DNA from: Pantoea latae
GTDB lineage: Bacteria > Pseudomonadota > Gammaproteobacteria > Enterobacterales > Enterobacteriaceae
DNA length: 64,000 nucleotides
Direction of reading: 5' to 3'
NCBI RefSeq assembly: GCF_002077695.1
Contig: NZ_MWUE01000008.1
Location: forward strand, 244,140-308,139
The notes under the pieces are model-generated. The model searched no databases, had not been told where the DNA came from, and saw only the letters and a program-made list of their open reading frames with translations. Shown in pieces: positions 8,729-17,239 of the stretch. The position numbers and the translations under genes were made by a program. Position 1 is the stretch's first letter. Each line of letters opens with the position of its first letter.

Positions 8729-9270
8729 CGCGCGGGATCCGCCAGCAGCAGCAGCAGCGGCACCAGCGAGAGCCCGTCGGGCATATCGCCGCTGGCGATC
8801 ATCTGACGTATCGCGTCCAGCGAAAACCAGCCGGTGTCCATGACCTCATCCTGATCCTCCTCCATGCCGATGAATTCGAGATCGGTGGCCAGAAAGGTGA
8901 TAAACAGCTGATCGCTGCTGCCGTAGGAGGGATGGTAGCGGATCAGCTCACGCAGGTGCTTCGCCCGATAGCCGCTCTCCTCCACCAGCTCGCGGCGCGC
9001 GGCGCAAACCGGCGTTTCGTCGGGATCCACACCGCCCGACGGGATCGCCCAGACCACGCGATCGATCAGATAGCGATACTGTTTGATCAGCAGTATCTTC
9101 TCTTCCTGCATAGCGACGATACCGACAGCGGGACGGTCATGATGCACGGCATAGAAGTCGCGGCGCTGCGCTTCCCCCAGATCGATGCTTGCCTTCTGCA
9201 CGCTGAACCAGGGATTGCGGTAGAGCGTCTGCACCTCATCAATATCTGCTTCTTTAAGCGCTTTTTTCAC
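8725..9270 (-). CDS. Nudix hydrolase (ADP-ribose pyrophosphatase type)
   Basis: 181 residues with a complete Nudix box, G-x5-E-x7-REL-x-EE-x-G (GGVDPDETPVCAARRELVEE), which binds the divalent metals that cut a pyrophosphate bond. The surrounding architecture (YAVHHDRPAVGIVAM, LIKQYRY) matches the ADP-ribose or nucleotide-sugar branch. Start is GTG after GGGAGAAGCAG. Only 30 bases separate it from the upstream EmrE-like gene on the same strand, so co-transcription is possible. The exact substrate cannot be assigned. Confidence 0.85.
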   Translation of the reverse strand: MKKALKEADIDEVQTLYRNPWFSVQKASIDLGEAQRRDFYAVHHDRPAVGIVAMQEEKILLIKQYRYLIDRVVWAIPSGGVDPDETPVCAARRELVEESGYRAKHLRELIRYHPSYGSSDQLFITFLATDLEFIGMEEDQDEVMDTGWFSLDAIRQMIASGDMPDGLSLVPLLLLLADPAR

Positions 9271-9300
9271 CTGCTTCTCCCGTTGATAAAGATAAAGGGG

Positions 9301-9633
9301 TTAGTGTCCTACCGTTTTAGAGAAAAGATTCACCACCAGCACACCGGCAATGATCAAGCCGAGGCCGAGGATAGCAGGCAGATCGAGCTTCTGCTTGAAC
9401 ACCACCCAGCCCACGATGGAGATCAGCACGATCCCCACGCCTGACCAGATAGCGTAGGCGATGCCGGTCGGCATCGTGCGCAGCACCAGCGTCAGAAAGT
9501 AGAAGGCGATAACGTACCCGACCACGGTGATCACCGCTGGCCAGAGTCGGGTAAAGGATTCAGACGCCTTGAGGCTGCTGGTGGCGATTACTTCCGCCAC
9601 AATGGCGATAAACAGATAGAGGTAGCTACTCAT
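9301..9633 (-). CDS. emrE: Small multidrug resistance efflux protein, EmrE-like
   Basis: 110 residues with four membrane helices, the normal SMR size. The essential Glu14 in helix 1 is present (IAIVAEVIATSSLKASE), as are TGIAYAIWSGVGIVLIS in helix 3 and the LDLPAILGLGLIIAGV helix, which match E. coli EmrE closely. The family exports cationic drugs such as quaternary ammonium compounds in exchange for protons, as an antiparallel dimer in the inner membrane. True orthology to EmrE rather than another SMR member is inferred from residue similarity. Confidence 0.85.
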   Translation of the reverse strand: MSSYLYLFIAIVAEVIATSSLKASESFTRLWPAVITVVGYVIAFYFLTLVLRTMPTGIAYAIWSGVGIVLISIVGWVVFKQKLDLPAILGLGLIIAGVLVVNLFSKTVGH

Positions 9634-9761
9634 AACACCCTTAAGAAACGCGTCACCGTGCCTGGCAGTAAAGCGGGTTTTGGTGAAGGAAAAATGACTA
9701 TTCTACGTGATGCGGAAAAACAAAGGGAAACGGCGGCGGGTCAATTTGATCTCCATCATTA

Positions 9762-9787
9762 AACGGCAAACGCCAGGGTTTGCCGTT
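9762..9787 (-). terminator. Hairpin terminator downstream of Cys-rich peptide gene
   Basis: AACGGCAAA and TTTGCCGTT form a 9-bp stem with an 8-base loop directly after the stop at 9795. Read on the minus strand it is followed by a short T run, fitting intrinsic termination of the upstream minus-strand gene. Confidence 0.6.
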
Positions 9788-9794
9788 CTCTGCC

Positions 9795-10055
9795 TTATCT
9801 GCACTGGCTGGCGCAGTTCTGCACGCAAATTTGCGTCTGGCTGCTACAGGAGCCGTTGCCGCGCGTGTTGCAGTGAGAACGCTCTACATAGCAGTTCTGC
9901 TGACAGCTGGCGAGATCGCACTTCGCCGCGACCGGCGTCAGCTGGGCGATGGGCGCCCGTCCGCTAAACAGCGCCTGGGATGCAACTGGCTGAGCGAGAG
10001 CGCTCTGCCCCAGCAGCAATGCGGTGAGCATCGCTATGATGTAACGCGTTTTCAT
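9795..10055 (-). CDS. Small secreted Cys-rich protein, function unknown
   Basis: 86 residues starting MKTRYIIAMLTALLLGQSALA, a clear Sec signal peptide with an AxA cleavage site. The mature part of about 65 residues holds eight cysteines in a compact C-terminal array (KCD, SCQ, NCY, HCN, SCS, ICV, NCA, QCR), enough for four disulfides. The ATG at 10055 follows AGGGAGAG; an upstream in-frame ATG at 10079 has no site. I do not recognise the family. A periplasmic or secreted disulfide-stabilised peptide is the natural reading. Confidence 0.75.
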   Translation of the reverse strand: MKTRYIIAMLTALLLGQSALAQPVASQALFSGRAPIAQLTPVAAKCDLASCQQNCYVERSHCNTRGNGSCSSQTQICVQNCASQCR

Positions 10056-10334
10056 GTTTACTCTCCCTGGGTTCGACACTGGCTAAGTATGGCTGGCGAA
10101 CGGGCAAACGTCCTCGCCGCGCGCGTAAAAGCGTTGGGCGGTCACACTTCCGCCGCCGGGCTGAAACGAAAGGTTCAGGCCGCGGGTAAAGCACCAAAAC
10201 AATGCATTCTCCCGGCTGAATTGCCTGCTGCTGGCGCGCACTCGCCGCGCTTTTTCTCTGAGAGGCGCTTCAGGCGGGCGCTGCGGGGTTGGTACAAAAG
10301 TTGCAGCGCTTTGCCTGTCTACAAGGAGACCTGT

Positions 10335-11492
10335 ATGAAAGCGATTGTAATTGGCGGCGGCATTGGCGGCATGAGCGCGGCACTCGCGCTGGAAAAGGCG
10401 GGTATCGCCACTGAAGTCTATGAAGCGGTAAAAGAGATGAAGCCGGTGGGCGCGGCAATTTCGGTCTGGCCGAACGGCGTCAAATGCCTGAATGCGCTGG
10501 GGCTGAAGGCGCAGCTGCGTGCCCTGAGCGGCAATATGGCCTTTATGGCCTATCAGGATTTTGCCAGCGGCGCCACCCTGACGCGCTTCAGCATGGCGCC
10601 GCTGGTGCGCCAGGTGGGAGAATATCCCTCTCCGGTGGCGCGCGCTGAGCTGCAGGCGATGCTCATTGACGCCTATGGCCGTGAACGCGTCAGCTTCGGC
10701 AAGCGCGTGACGCAGGTTGAGCAGCATGAGAGTGGCGTTACCGCTCTCTTTGAAGACGGCACCCGCGCGCAGGGCGATCTGCTGATCGCCGCAGACGGCG
10801 CGCACTCGGTGATCCGTCACAGCGTGCTGGGGGAAAAGGTCGAGCGCCGCTACGCCGGCTACGTGAACTGGAACGGTCTGGTGGAGACAGATGCATCGCT
10901 GGCGCCCGCCGATCAGTGGACCACCTTTGTCGGCGAAGGCAAACGCGTCTCCCTGATGCCGGTAAGCGGCAATCGCTTTTACTTCTTTTTTGATGTCCCT
11001 TTGCCGAAAGGGCTGGCGGAAGATCGCAGCAGCGTGAAAGCTGACCTGCGCCGCTACTTTCAGGGCTGGGCGCAGCCGGTGCAGCGGCTGATTGACGCTA
11101 TCGATCCCGCCACCACCAACCGCGTCGAGATCCACGATATCGATCCCTTTAGCCGTTTCGTCAGCGGCCGCGTTGCGCTGCTGGGAGATGCGGCGCACAG
11201 CACCACGCCCGATATTGGTCAGGGCGGCTGCGCGGCGATGGAAGACGCGCTGGTGCTGGCCTCCTCGCTCGCTGCCCATTCGCTGGGTATTGAAGATGCG
11301 CTGCTGCGCTATGAAGCGCGGCGCGTCGAACGCACCCGCGATCTGGTGCTGAAAGCGCGTAAGCGCTGCGACGTGACGCACGGCAAAGATCCCGCCGCCA
11401 CCGCCGCCTGGTATCAGGAACTGCGGCAGGAAACCGGGGAGCGCGTGCTGGCGGGTATGTGCGAAACCATCGAGGGTGGCCCGCTGGGATAA
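10335..11492 (+). CDS. hpxO: FAD-dependent urate hydroxylase HpxO
   Basis: 385 residues of the class A flavoprotein monooxygenase family. The FAD-binding GGGIGG is at residues 7-12 and the second FAD motif GDAAHSTTPDIGQG starts at residue 284. Long stretches (YEAVKEMKPVGAAISVWPNG, RRYAGYVNWNGLVE, VLKARKRCD) match Klebsiella HpxO. The enzyme converts urate to 5-hydroxyisourate with NADH and O2 in purine breakdown. AAGGAGA precedes the ATG. Guanine deaminase (13631) and a xanthine-type permease (22502) are nearby, but no hydroxyisourate hydrolase, OHCU decarboxylase or allantoinase gene lies in the window. Confidence 0.93.
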   Translation: MKAIVIGGGIGGMSAALALEKAGIATEVYEAVKEMKPVGAAISVWPNGVKCLNALGLKAQLRALSGNMAFMAYQDFASGATLTRFSMAPLVRQVGEYPSPVARAELQAMLIDAYGRERVSFGKRVTQVEQHESGVTALFEDGTRAQGDLLIAADGAHSVIRHSVLGEKVERRYAGYVNWNGLVETDASLAPADQWTTFVGEGKRVSLMPVSGNRFYFFFDVPLPKGLAEDRSSVKADLRRYFQGWAQPVQRLIDAIDPATTNRVEIHDIDPFSRFVSGRVALLGDAAHSTTPDIGQGGCAAMEDALVLASSLAAHSLGIEDALLRYEARRVERTRDLVLKARKRCDVTHGKDPAATAAWYQELRQETGERVLAGMCETIEGGPLG

Positions 11493-11515
11493 AAAAAGCG
11501 GGCATGACGCCCGCT
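11491..11515 (-). terminator. Terminator of dcp
   Basis: AGCGGGC (11497-11503) pairs with GCCCGCT (11509-11515) around a 5-base loop. On the minus strand the stem is followed by seven T residues, just past the dcp stop. It also separates hpxO from dcp. Confidence 0.8.
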
Positions 11516-11520
11516 GAGGT

Positions 11521-13569
11521 TTAATCGGCCAGGCCGCGGTTTTTCAGCATCGGCTCCAGCTGCGGTTCGCCGCCGCGCCAGTTCTCATAGAGCTGCTTCA
11601 GGTCGCTGCTGTTGCCGCGCGACAGGATCATCTGCCGGAAGCGGTCGCCGTTCTCGCGTGACAGGCCGCCGTTCTCCACAAACCACTGATAACCGTCGTC
11701 CGCCAGCATCTGCGTCCAGATATAGGCGTAGTAGCCTGCCGCATAGCCGCCGCCCCAGATATGCTGGAAATAGCTGGAGCGATAGCGCGGCGGAACGGCG
11801 GCCAGCGCCAGATTATCGCTCTGCAGCGCCTGCTGCTCAAAACCCGCTACCGACTGCGGCGTCTCGTCTGCGCCGATGCTGTGCCAGTGCAGATCCAGCA
11901 GCGCGGCGGCCAGTAGCTCGCTCATGTCATAGCCTTTGTTAAACCGGCTGGCGCGCACGATTTTCTGATGCAGCGCCTCTGGCATCGCCTCGCCGCTCTG
12001 ATAGTGGCGCGCGTAGTTGAGGAACACCAGCGGCTCGCTCGCCCAGTGCTCGTTGAACTGCGACGGAAACTCGACGAAGTCGCGCGGCGTGGCGGTGCCG
12101 GAAAGGCTCGGATAGCGCTGGGTGGCGAACAGCCCGTGCAGCGTATGGCCGAACTCATGGAACAGGGTGATCACTTCGTCCCAGCTCAGCAGCGCCGGTT
12201 CGCCTTCCGGCGGTCGGGTATAGTTGCAGACGTTGTAGATCACCGGACGCGTCGCCAGCAGTCGGGACTGATGAACGAAGTTGCTCATCCACGCGCCGCC
12301 GCCTTTGTTGTCGCGCTTGAAATAGTCGGTGTAGAACAGCGCCAGCGGCGCGTCGTCAACGTCGAAGATCTCATACACGCGCACGTCGGGATGGTAAACC
12401 GGCAGATCGTGACGCTCGCTGACGCGGATGCCGTAGAGCTGGCTCGCCGCCCAGAACACCCCTTTCTCCAGCACGTTGTTCAGCTCGAAATAGGGACGGA
12501 TCTCACTTTCGTCGAGATCGTACTGCGCTTTGCGCACCTGCTCGGCGTAGAAGTTCCAGTCCCATGCCGCCAGCGTAAAGTCGCCCTGCTGCCGATCGAT
12601 GGTCTGCTGAATGGCGGCCGCCTCGCGTTCAGCGCGCGCCCGCGCGGCGGGCACGATATTGCGCATAAAGGCGAAGGCCGCCTGCGGGGTTTTCGCCATC
12701 TGATCCTGTAGCTGCCATTCGGCAAAGCTGGCGAAGCCCAGCAGCCGCGCCTGCTGCGCCCGCACCTGCGCCAGTTCCAGCACCAGCGCGCGGGTATCGT
12801 TTTCGTCGCCCTTCTCGCTGCGCGTGATCGAGGCGGTGAACAGCGCCTCGCGCGTGGCGCGCGTACGCAGCGCCTGCAGCGCCGGTTGCTGGGTGGTGTT
12901 CTGCAGCACCAGCAGCCAGGCCTTCTCCAGCCCGCGCGCCTGCGCTGCCGCCTGGGCCACGGCGAGATCCGCCGGGCTTAGCCCTGCCAGTGCCTCCGCC
13001 TCCTCGACCACCAGCCCGCCCGCTTTGGTGGCGGCGAGCAGCTTATTGGTGAAGCGGGTGCTGAGCCGCGCCGCCTGCTGGTTCAGGGTTTTGAGTTGCT
13101 GTTTGGCTTCCTCCGCCAGGCTGGCGCCGGAGAGCTGATAGTGCTGCCAGGTCACCTCTACCAGCCGCAGCGATTCGGGGTCGAGCGCCAGCGTCTGACG
13201 CTGCTGATAAACCGCATCCAGCCGCGCGAAGAGCGCGCCGTTCAGCACGATCTCGTCGTTGAGCGCGGTCAGCTGCGGCGCGATCTCTTCGTCGATCTGC
13301 TGCAGATAGTCGCTGGTATTGGCGGAGGTCATGGCGCCGAACACCAGATTGACGCGCTCCAGCAGCTCTCCGCTGCGCTCCAGCGCCTCAAAGGTATTGG
13401 CAAAGGTGGGCGCCTCCGGGTTCTGCGCAATCGCCTGCACCTCCTGACGCTTCTCCTCTATGCCCGCCAGAAGCGCCGGCAGAAAATCCTCTTCCGCGAT
13501 CTGGTCAAACGGCGGCGCCTGATAAGGCAAGGTACTGGCCTGGAAAAACGGGTTGCTTCTGCTGTTCAT
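11521..13569 (-). CDS. dcp: Peptidyl-dipeptidase Dcp (M3 metallopeptidase)
   Basis: 682 residues, the size of E. coli Dcp. The zinc motif HEFGH starts at residue 471, the same region as in E. coli, and is followed by FVEFPSQFNEHWA, which supplies the third zinc ligand Glu. The enzyme removes dipeptides from peptide C-termini, mainly in the cytoplasm. The ATG at 13569 has AGGAG at the right distance; an in-frame ATG at 13590 does not. In E. coli dcp lies divergent to ydfG; here guaD is set between them, 61 bases upstream on the same strand. Confidence 0.93.
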   Translation of the reverse strand: MNSRSNPFFQASTLPYQAPPFDQIAEEDFLPALLAGIEEKRQEVQAIAQNPEAPTFANTFEALERSGELLERVNLVFGAMTSANTSDYLQQIDEEIAPQLTALNDEIVLNGALFARLDAVYQQRQTLALDPESLRLVEVTWQHYQLSGASLAEEAKQQLKTLNQQAARLSTRFTNKLLAATKAGGLVVEEAEALAGLSPADLAVAQAAAQARGLEKAWLLVLQNTTQQPALQALRTRATREALFTASITRSEKGDENDTRALVLELAQVRAQQARLLGFASFAEWQLQDQMAKTPQAAFAFMRNIVPAARARAEREAAAIQQTIDRQQGDFTLAAWDWNFYAEQVRKAQYDLDESEIRPYFELNNVLEKGVFWAASQLYGIRVSERHDLPVYHPDVRVYEIFDVDDAPLALFYTDYFKRDNKGGGAWMSNFVHQSRLLATRPVIYNVCNYTRPPEGEPALLSWDEVITLFHEFGHTLHGLFATQRYPSLSGTATPRDFVEFPSQFNEHWASEPLVFLNYARHYQSGEAMPEALHQKIVRASRFNKGYDMSELLAAALLDLHWHSIGADETPQSVAGFEQQALQSDNLALAAVPPRYRSSYFQHIWGGGYAAGYYAYIWTQMLADDGYQWFVENGGLSRENGDRFRQMILSRGNSSDLKQLYENWRGGEPQLEPMLKNRGLAD

Positions 13570-13630
13570 GCCTCGCTCCTGATTGCCCATGCAAAAGATT
13601 ATCCTGGCAGGTTGCCGCCTCCGTCACAAC

Positions 13631-14929
13631 TCAGCGCTGCCAGACCGCGCGTCCGTTGACCCAGGTCTGGGCGATATTGCGATCGTCGCCCAGCGTCATC
13701 AGCACAAACAGCCGCTCCCAGATATCTTTACTGTTGTCGATGCGCAGCCGCTGCAGCGGCGAGACGGCGGGATCGAGCACCACGAAGTCCGCCTCTTTGC
13801 CCGGCGCGAAATTGCCGATGTGGTGATGCAGATCCAGCGCGTGCGCGCCGCCCAGCGTGGCGTGATAAAACGCCTCCGCCGCGCTGAGCCGATACTGCTG
13901 CAGTTGCCCGACTTTGTAGGCCTCTCCCAGCGTCTGCAGCATATTGAAAGTGGTGCCCGCACCGACGTCAGTACCGATGCCGATCCTCACGCCCTGCTGC
14001 CAGCTGCGCTTCAGGTTAAAAAGGCCGCTGCCGAGAAACAGATTCGACGTCGGGCAAAAGGCGATGGCGGAGTCAGTATCGTGCAGGCACTGCCACTCTT
14101 TCTCCTCCAGGTGAAGGCAATGGGCGAACAGGCTGCGGCGTCCGGTCAGCTGGTGGCGATGGTAAACGTCGAGATAGCCGTCATGCTGTGGGAACAGCGC
14201 TTTTACCCAGGCCACCTCTTCCGGGTTTTCGCTCAGGTGGGTATGCAGCCAGACGTCGGGATAGCGCTGCCGCAGCTGCTGCACCTTTTCCAGCAGCGCC
14301 GGAGAAGAGGTCGGCGCAAAGCGCGGCGTCAGCGCGTAGCTGAGCCGGCCGCGTCCGTGCCAGCGTTCAATCAGCGCCTGGGTGTCGGCGTAGCTCTGCT
14401 CCGGCGTTTCCAGCAGCGCGTCCGGGGCGTGGCGATCCATCATCACCTTGCCGGCGATCAGCCGCATCTCCAGCGCCTCGGCCGCGCTGAACAGCGCCTC
14501 CACCGACTGCGGATGCACGGTGCCGAACACCAGCGCGCTGGTGGTGCCGTTCGCCAGCAGCTGCTGCAGAAAGAAGGCGGACATGGCGGCGGCGTGATCC
14601 GCGCAGTGATACTGGCTTTCAACCGGAAAGGTGTACTGATCCAGCCACTGCAGCAGCTGCTCGCCGTAGGCGCCGATCATCTCCGTCTGCGGATAGTGGA
14701 TATGCGTGTCGACAAAGCCTGGCACGATAAGCCTGCCGCGCAGATCGATCACCTCGGCCGGAGGCGACGCCAGCGACGCCCAGGGGTGCAGCGCGACAAT
14801 GCGTCCCGCCTCCAGCAGCAGCACGCCATCTTCGATATAGCGCGCCTGCGCCATGATGGCCTCAGGCTGATGCGCGATATCGCTAAAATCGAAAAAGCTG
14901 GCGCGAATCGCCGTTTGGGTCTGTGACAT
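13631..14929 (-). CDS. guaD: Guanine deaminase
   Basis: 432 residues of the amidohydrolase superfamily. The metal-binding PGFVDTHIHYPQ (His76 and His78) and the HTHLSEN motif are present, with FCPTSNLFLGSGLF and GIGTDVGAGT in the second half, all diagnostic of guanine deaminase. It converts guanine to xanthine and ammonia in the cytoplasm. It may be co-transcribed with dcp, which starts 61 bases downstream. With hpxO and the xanthine-type permease it points to purine use as a nitrogen source. Confidence 0.92.
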   Translation of the reverse strand: MSQTQTAIRASFFDFSDIAHQPEAIMAQARYIEDGVLLLEAGRIVALHPWASLASPPAEVIDLRGRLIVPGFVDTHIHYPQTEMIGAYGEQLLQWLDQYTFPVESQYHCADHAAAMSAFFLQQLLANGTTSALVFGTVHPQSVEALFSAAEALEMRLIAGKVMMDRHAPDALLETPEQSYADTQALIERWHGRGRLSYALTPRFAPTSSPALLEKVQQLRQRYPDVWLHTHLSENPEEVAWVKALFPQHDGYLDVYHRHQLTGRRSLFAHCLHLEEKEWQCLHDTDSAIAFCPTSNLFLGSGLFNLKRSWQQGVRIGIGTDVGAGTTFNMLQTLGEAYKVGQLQQYRLSAAEAFYHATLGGAHALDLHHHIGNFAPGKEADFVVLDPAVSPLQRLRIDNSKDIWERLFVLMTLGDDRNIAQTWVNGRAVWQR

Positions 14930-15286
14930 GGTGTTTCCTTAACGCCGCGCGTGGACGCGGATAACGATCAGAGTGAACAGACAGATTTTGCAACTGCCAT
15001 GCCATAACAGCGCCACTATTCAATATGTTATGTAAAAACAGCATTACGCCGTAGATGAAAAAAACGGTATCGTATGCGCAACCGGTTGCTCCGCTTTCCG
15101 CCTGCAGCGCGCCGAACGCTGCCGCCCAGGCCGCTGCTCCTTGCTGGTGCAGCGTGCGCCACCATCGCGCAACCGGCCGCCTGCAAAATCCCTTTACAGC
15201 CTGAGCGCGCTTTTGCCGCGCAGCGGCGCGAATGAAGTGGTATGGTGAGCAAGGTCTAACCTGAAAATCAGTTAAGGAACAGTGAG
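14930..15286. promoter_or_regulatory. 357-bp divergent intergenic region guaD/ydfG with palindrome
   Basis: No convincing gene is present; open frames here lack coding character. It must hold the promoters of guaD (minus) and ydfG (plus). A perfect 12-base palindrome with a central CG, GCAACCGGTTGC (15078-15089), resembles operators of LacI/GalR-family repressors; a half copy (GCAACCGG) recurs near 15169. No LacI-type regulator gene is in the window. Confidence 0.4.
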
Positions 15287-16033
15287 ATGATTATTTTTGT
15301 TACCGGCGCCACCGCTGGTTTTGGTCAAAGTATCACCCGCCGATTCATTGAAACAGGTCACAAAGTGATCGCCAGCGGCCGCCGCGCCGAGCGGTTGCAG
15401 GCGCTGAAAGAGGAGCTGGGCGACAACCTCTATACCGTTCAGCTCGACGTGCGCAACCGCGCGGCTATTGAAGAGACGATCGCTTCGCTGCCGGCCGAGT
15501 GGCGCAATATCGACGTGCTGGTGAATAACGCCGGACTGGCGCTCGGTATCGAGCCGGCGCACCGCGCCAGCGTCGAAGACTGGGAAAACATGATCGACAC
15601 CAACAATAAGGGTCTGGTCTATATGACGCGCGCCCTGCTGCCGGATATGGTGGAGCGTAACGTCGGCCACATTATCAATATCGGCTCCGTTGCCGGAAGC
15701 TGGCCCTATGCAGGCGGCAACGTCTACGGCGCGACGAAAGCCTTTGTGCGTCAGTTCAGCCTGAACCTGCGCACCGACCTGCACGGCACCGCGCTGCGCG
15801 TCACCGACATCGAGCCAGGCCTGGTTGGCGGCACCGAGTTCTCCAACGTGCGCTTTAAAGGCGACGACGATAAAGCAGATAAAGTCTATGAAGGCGCGAC
15901 CGCGCTGACGGCGGAAGATGTGACCGAGGCGGTCTACTGGGTGGCGACGCTGCCGAAGCACGTCAATATTAATACGCTGGAGATGATGCCGGTAAGCCAG
16001 ACGCAGGCCGGTCTGAAAGTGCATAAGCCCTGA
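15287..16033 (+). CDS. ydfG: NADP-dependent 3-hydroxy acid/malonic semialdehyde reductase YdfG
   Basis: 248 residues, as in E. coli YdfG, and close to it along the whole length (MIIFVTGATAGFGQSITRRF; GGNVYGATKAFVRQFSLNLR). TGATAGFG binds NADP(H), NNAG lies near residue 80, and the catalytic Ser-Tyr-Lys set is present. The enzyme reduces 3-hydroxypropionate-forming malonic semialdehyde and oxidises L-allo-threonine and serine. AAGGA precedes the ATG. A stem-loop terminator follows. Confidence 0.95.
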   Translation: MIIFVTGATAGFGQSITRRFIETGHKVIASGRRAERLQALKEELGDNLYTVQLDVRNRAAIEETIASLPAEWRNIDVLVNNAGLALGIEPAHRASVEDWENMIDTNNKGLVYMTRALLPDMVERNVGHIINIGSVAGSWPYAGGNVYGATKAFVRQFSLNLRTDLHGTALRVTDIEPGLVGGTEFSNVRFKGDDDKADKVYEGATALTAEDVTEAVYWVATLPKHVNINTLEMMPVSQTQAGLKVHKP

Positions 16034-16041
16034 TGCAGCAG

Positions 16042-16063
16042 GCCAGCCCGTCGGGCTGGCTTT
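16042..16063 (+). terminator. Terminator of ydfG
   Basis: GCCAGCCC (16042-16049) pairs with GGGCTGGC (16053-16060) around a 3-base loop, followed by TTT. It lies between the convergent ydfG and ynfA. Confidence 0.7.
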
Positions 16064-16064
16064 C

Positions 16065-16394
16065 TCAGGCGCGGCCCCAGCCCGCCACGATAATCAGCAT
16101 GCCGCAAAAGGCCACCAGCGCCCCGCTCCAGTCCCACGCGCTCAGCTTCACGCCATCCACCACGCGCAGCCACAGCAGCGCGGTCACCACATAGACGCCG
16201 CCGTAGGCCGCATAGACGCGTCCGCTCGCCGCCGGATGCAGCGTCAGCAGCCAGACGAAGGCCATCAGGCTCAGCGCGGCCGGCAGCAGCAGCCAGGCGG
16301 AACCCGCCTTTTTCAGCCACAGCCAGGGCAAAAAACAGCCGACAATCTCCGCGATGGCGGTAAGAAAAAAGAGCAGCGCGGTTTTAAGCAGCAT
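16065..16394 (-). CDS. ynfA: YnfA-family small membrane protein (UPF0060)
   Basis: 109 residues with four hydrophobic helices, as in E. coli YnfA (108). The motifs [21 protein letters not shown] and [12 protein letters not shown] are characteristic. YnfA resembles small multidrug transporters and has been linked to efflux. The ATG at 16394 follows GAGAGGA. The longer open frame upstream to 16994 has no coding look and overlaps ynfB on the other strand. Confidence 0.92.
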   Translation of the reverse strand: MLLKTALLFFLTAIAEIVGCFLPWLWLKKAGSAWLLLPAALSLMAFVWLLTLHPAASGRVYAAYGGVYVVTALLWLRVVDGVKLSAWDWSGALVAFCGMLIIVAGWGRA

Positions 16395-16520
16395 GCAATC
16401 CTCTCGCAAAGATAAACAACTCGCCCACGACTGGTGAGCAAAGAAAGCGCGATGATATACTAATCGCCGTCTGCCGCAAGCCGGAACCATCCCCGCGCCA
16501 GGCATCAACCGAAGGAAAAG

Positions 16521-16859
16521 ATGATGAAAAAATTGTTTCCGACCCTGCTCGCCGCGCTGCTGGCCGGCAGCACGCTGTTGACCGCCGTCCAGGCCAGCGC
16601 CAATACCAGCCGCCTGATTATTGAGGACGGCAGCAGCGCCGCCAGTAATGAAGCGGCGCGCCAGAGCAAAGAGCAGTGGAATGAGACCCAGCAGCTGCGC
16701 CATAAGGTGAACAACCGCGTAGAGAAAGAGTTCGACAAAGCGGATCGCGCCTTTGATACGCGCGACGCCTGCGAAAAGAGCTACAACGTCAACGCCTACT
16801 GGGAGTCCAACACCCTGCGCTGTCTCGATCGCCGCACCGGCCGACCGGTCACGCCCTGA
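16521..16859 (+). CDS. ynfB: YnfB-family secreted protein (DUF1283)
   Basis: 112 residues with a signal peptide ([25 protein letters not shown]) and a mature region matching E. coli Ynf[19 protein letters not shown] and the C-terminal INAYWE-like [20 protein letters not shown]. Two cysteines could form a disulfide. Function unknown. GAAGGA precedes tandem ATGs at 16521 and 16524; either could start. The order ynfA-ynfB-ynfD is shared with enteric relatives. Confidence 0.9.
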   Translation: MMKKLFPTLLAALLAGSTLLTAVQASANTSRLIIEDGSSAASNEAARQSKEQWNETQQLRHKVNNRVEKEFDKADRAFDTRDACEKSYNVNAYWESNTLRCLDRRTGRPVTP

Positions 16860-16914
16860 TTTTTTCTGCAGGCTGCTATAGTCAGTAAGGTTTACTACGC
16901 AAAAGGAGAAAGTG

Positions 16915-17211
16915 ATGAAGAAACAGACCGGAATGTTAATCGCAACTTTACTGGCGCTGCCCGTGCTGGCGCACGCCTCCTGTGAATCCGTCAAGGCGGA
17001 TATCAGCCAGAAGATTATTCAGAACGGCGTGCCGGAGTCGGGCTTTACGCTGGATATCGTGCCTAACGATCAGGCCGATCAGGCGGGCGGCCAGGTGGTG
17101 GGCCACTGCGAAAATGACTCGCAGAAAATCGTCTATAAGCGCACGGGACGCGGCGACGAAGGCAGCGTGCCCGACAGCGCGGGCAGCTCGCAGGACGCGC
17201 CCGCGCAGTAA
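16915..17211 (+). CDS. ynfD: YnfD-family secreted protein (DUF1161)
   Basis: 98 residues with a Sec signal peptide ending in AHA. The mature core [18 protein letters not shown] and [16 protein letters not shown] match YnfD; the two cysteines probably bond in the periplasm. The C-terminus is rich in Ser, Ala and Asp and looks disordered. AAAGGAG selects ATG 16915 rather than the GTG at 16912. Function unknown. Confidence 0.9.
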   Translation: MKKQTGMLIATLLALPVLAHASCESVKADISQKIIQNGVPESGFTLDIVPNDQADQAGGQVVGHCENDSQKIVYKRTGRGDEGSVPDSAGSSQDAPAQ

Positions 17212-17218
17212 CCTCTGA

Positions 17219-17238
17219 GGGCGACGTCGTCGCCCTTT
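17219..17238 (+). terminator. Hairpin between convergent ynfD and MFS gene
   Basis: GGGCGAC (17219-17225) and GTCGCCC (17229-17235) form a 7-bp stem with loop GTC, followed by TTTCC. It overlaps the intergenic gap before the minus-strand stop at 17240. The T tract is short. Confidence 0.5.
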
Positions 17239-17239
17239 C

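Noticed and set aside
9780..10334. Long in-frame upstream extension of hpxO
   Set aside because: The extension overlaps the Cys-rich peptide gene on the other strand; hpxO starts at 10335 with AAGGAGA and matches the family start.
15028..15252. 74-residue minus-strand ORF between guaD and ydfG
   Set aside because: Arg/Ala-rich composition typical of a shadow frame, no ribosome site, and it lies across the divergent promoters.
16395..16994. N-terminal extension of ynfA (309-residue frame)
   Set aside because: It overlaps ynfB on the opposite strand and reads like antisense; ynfA begins at 16394 with a ribosome site and the normal length.
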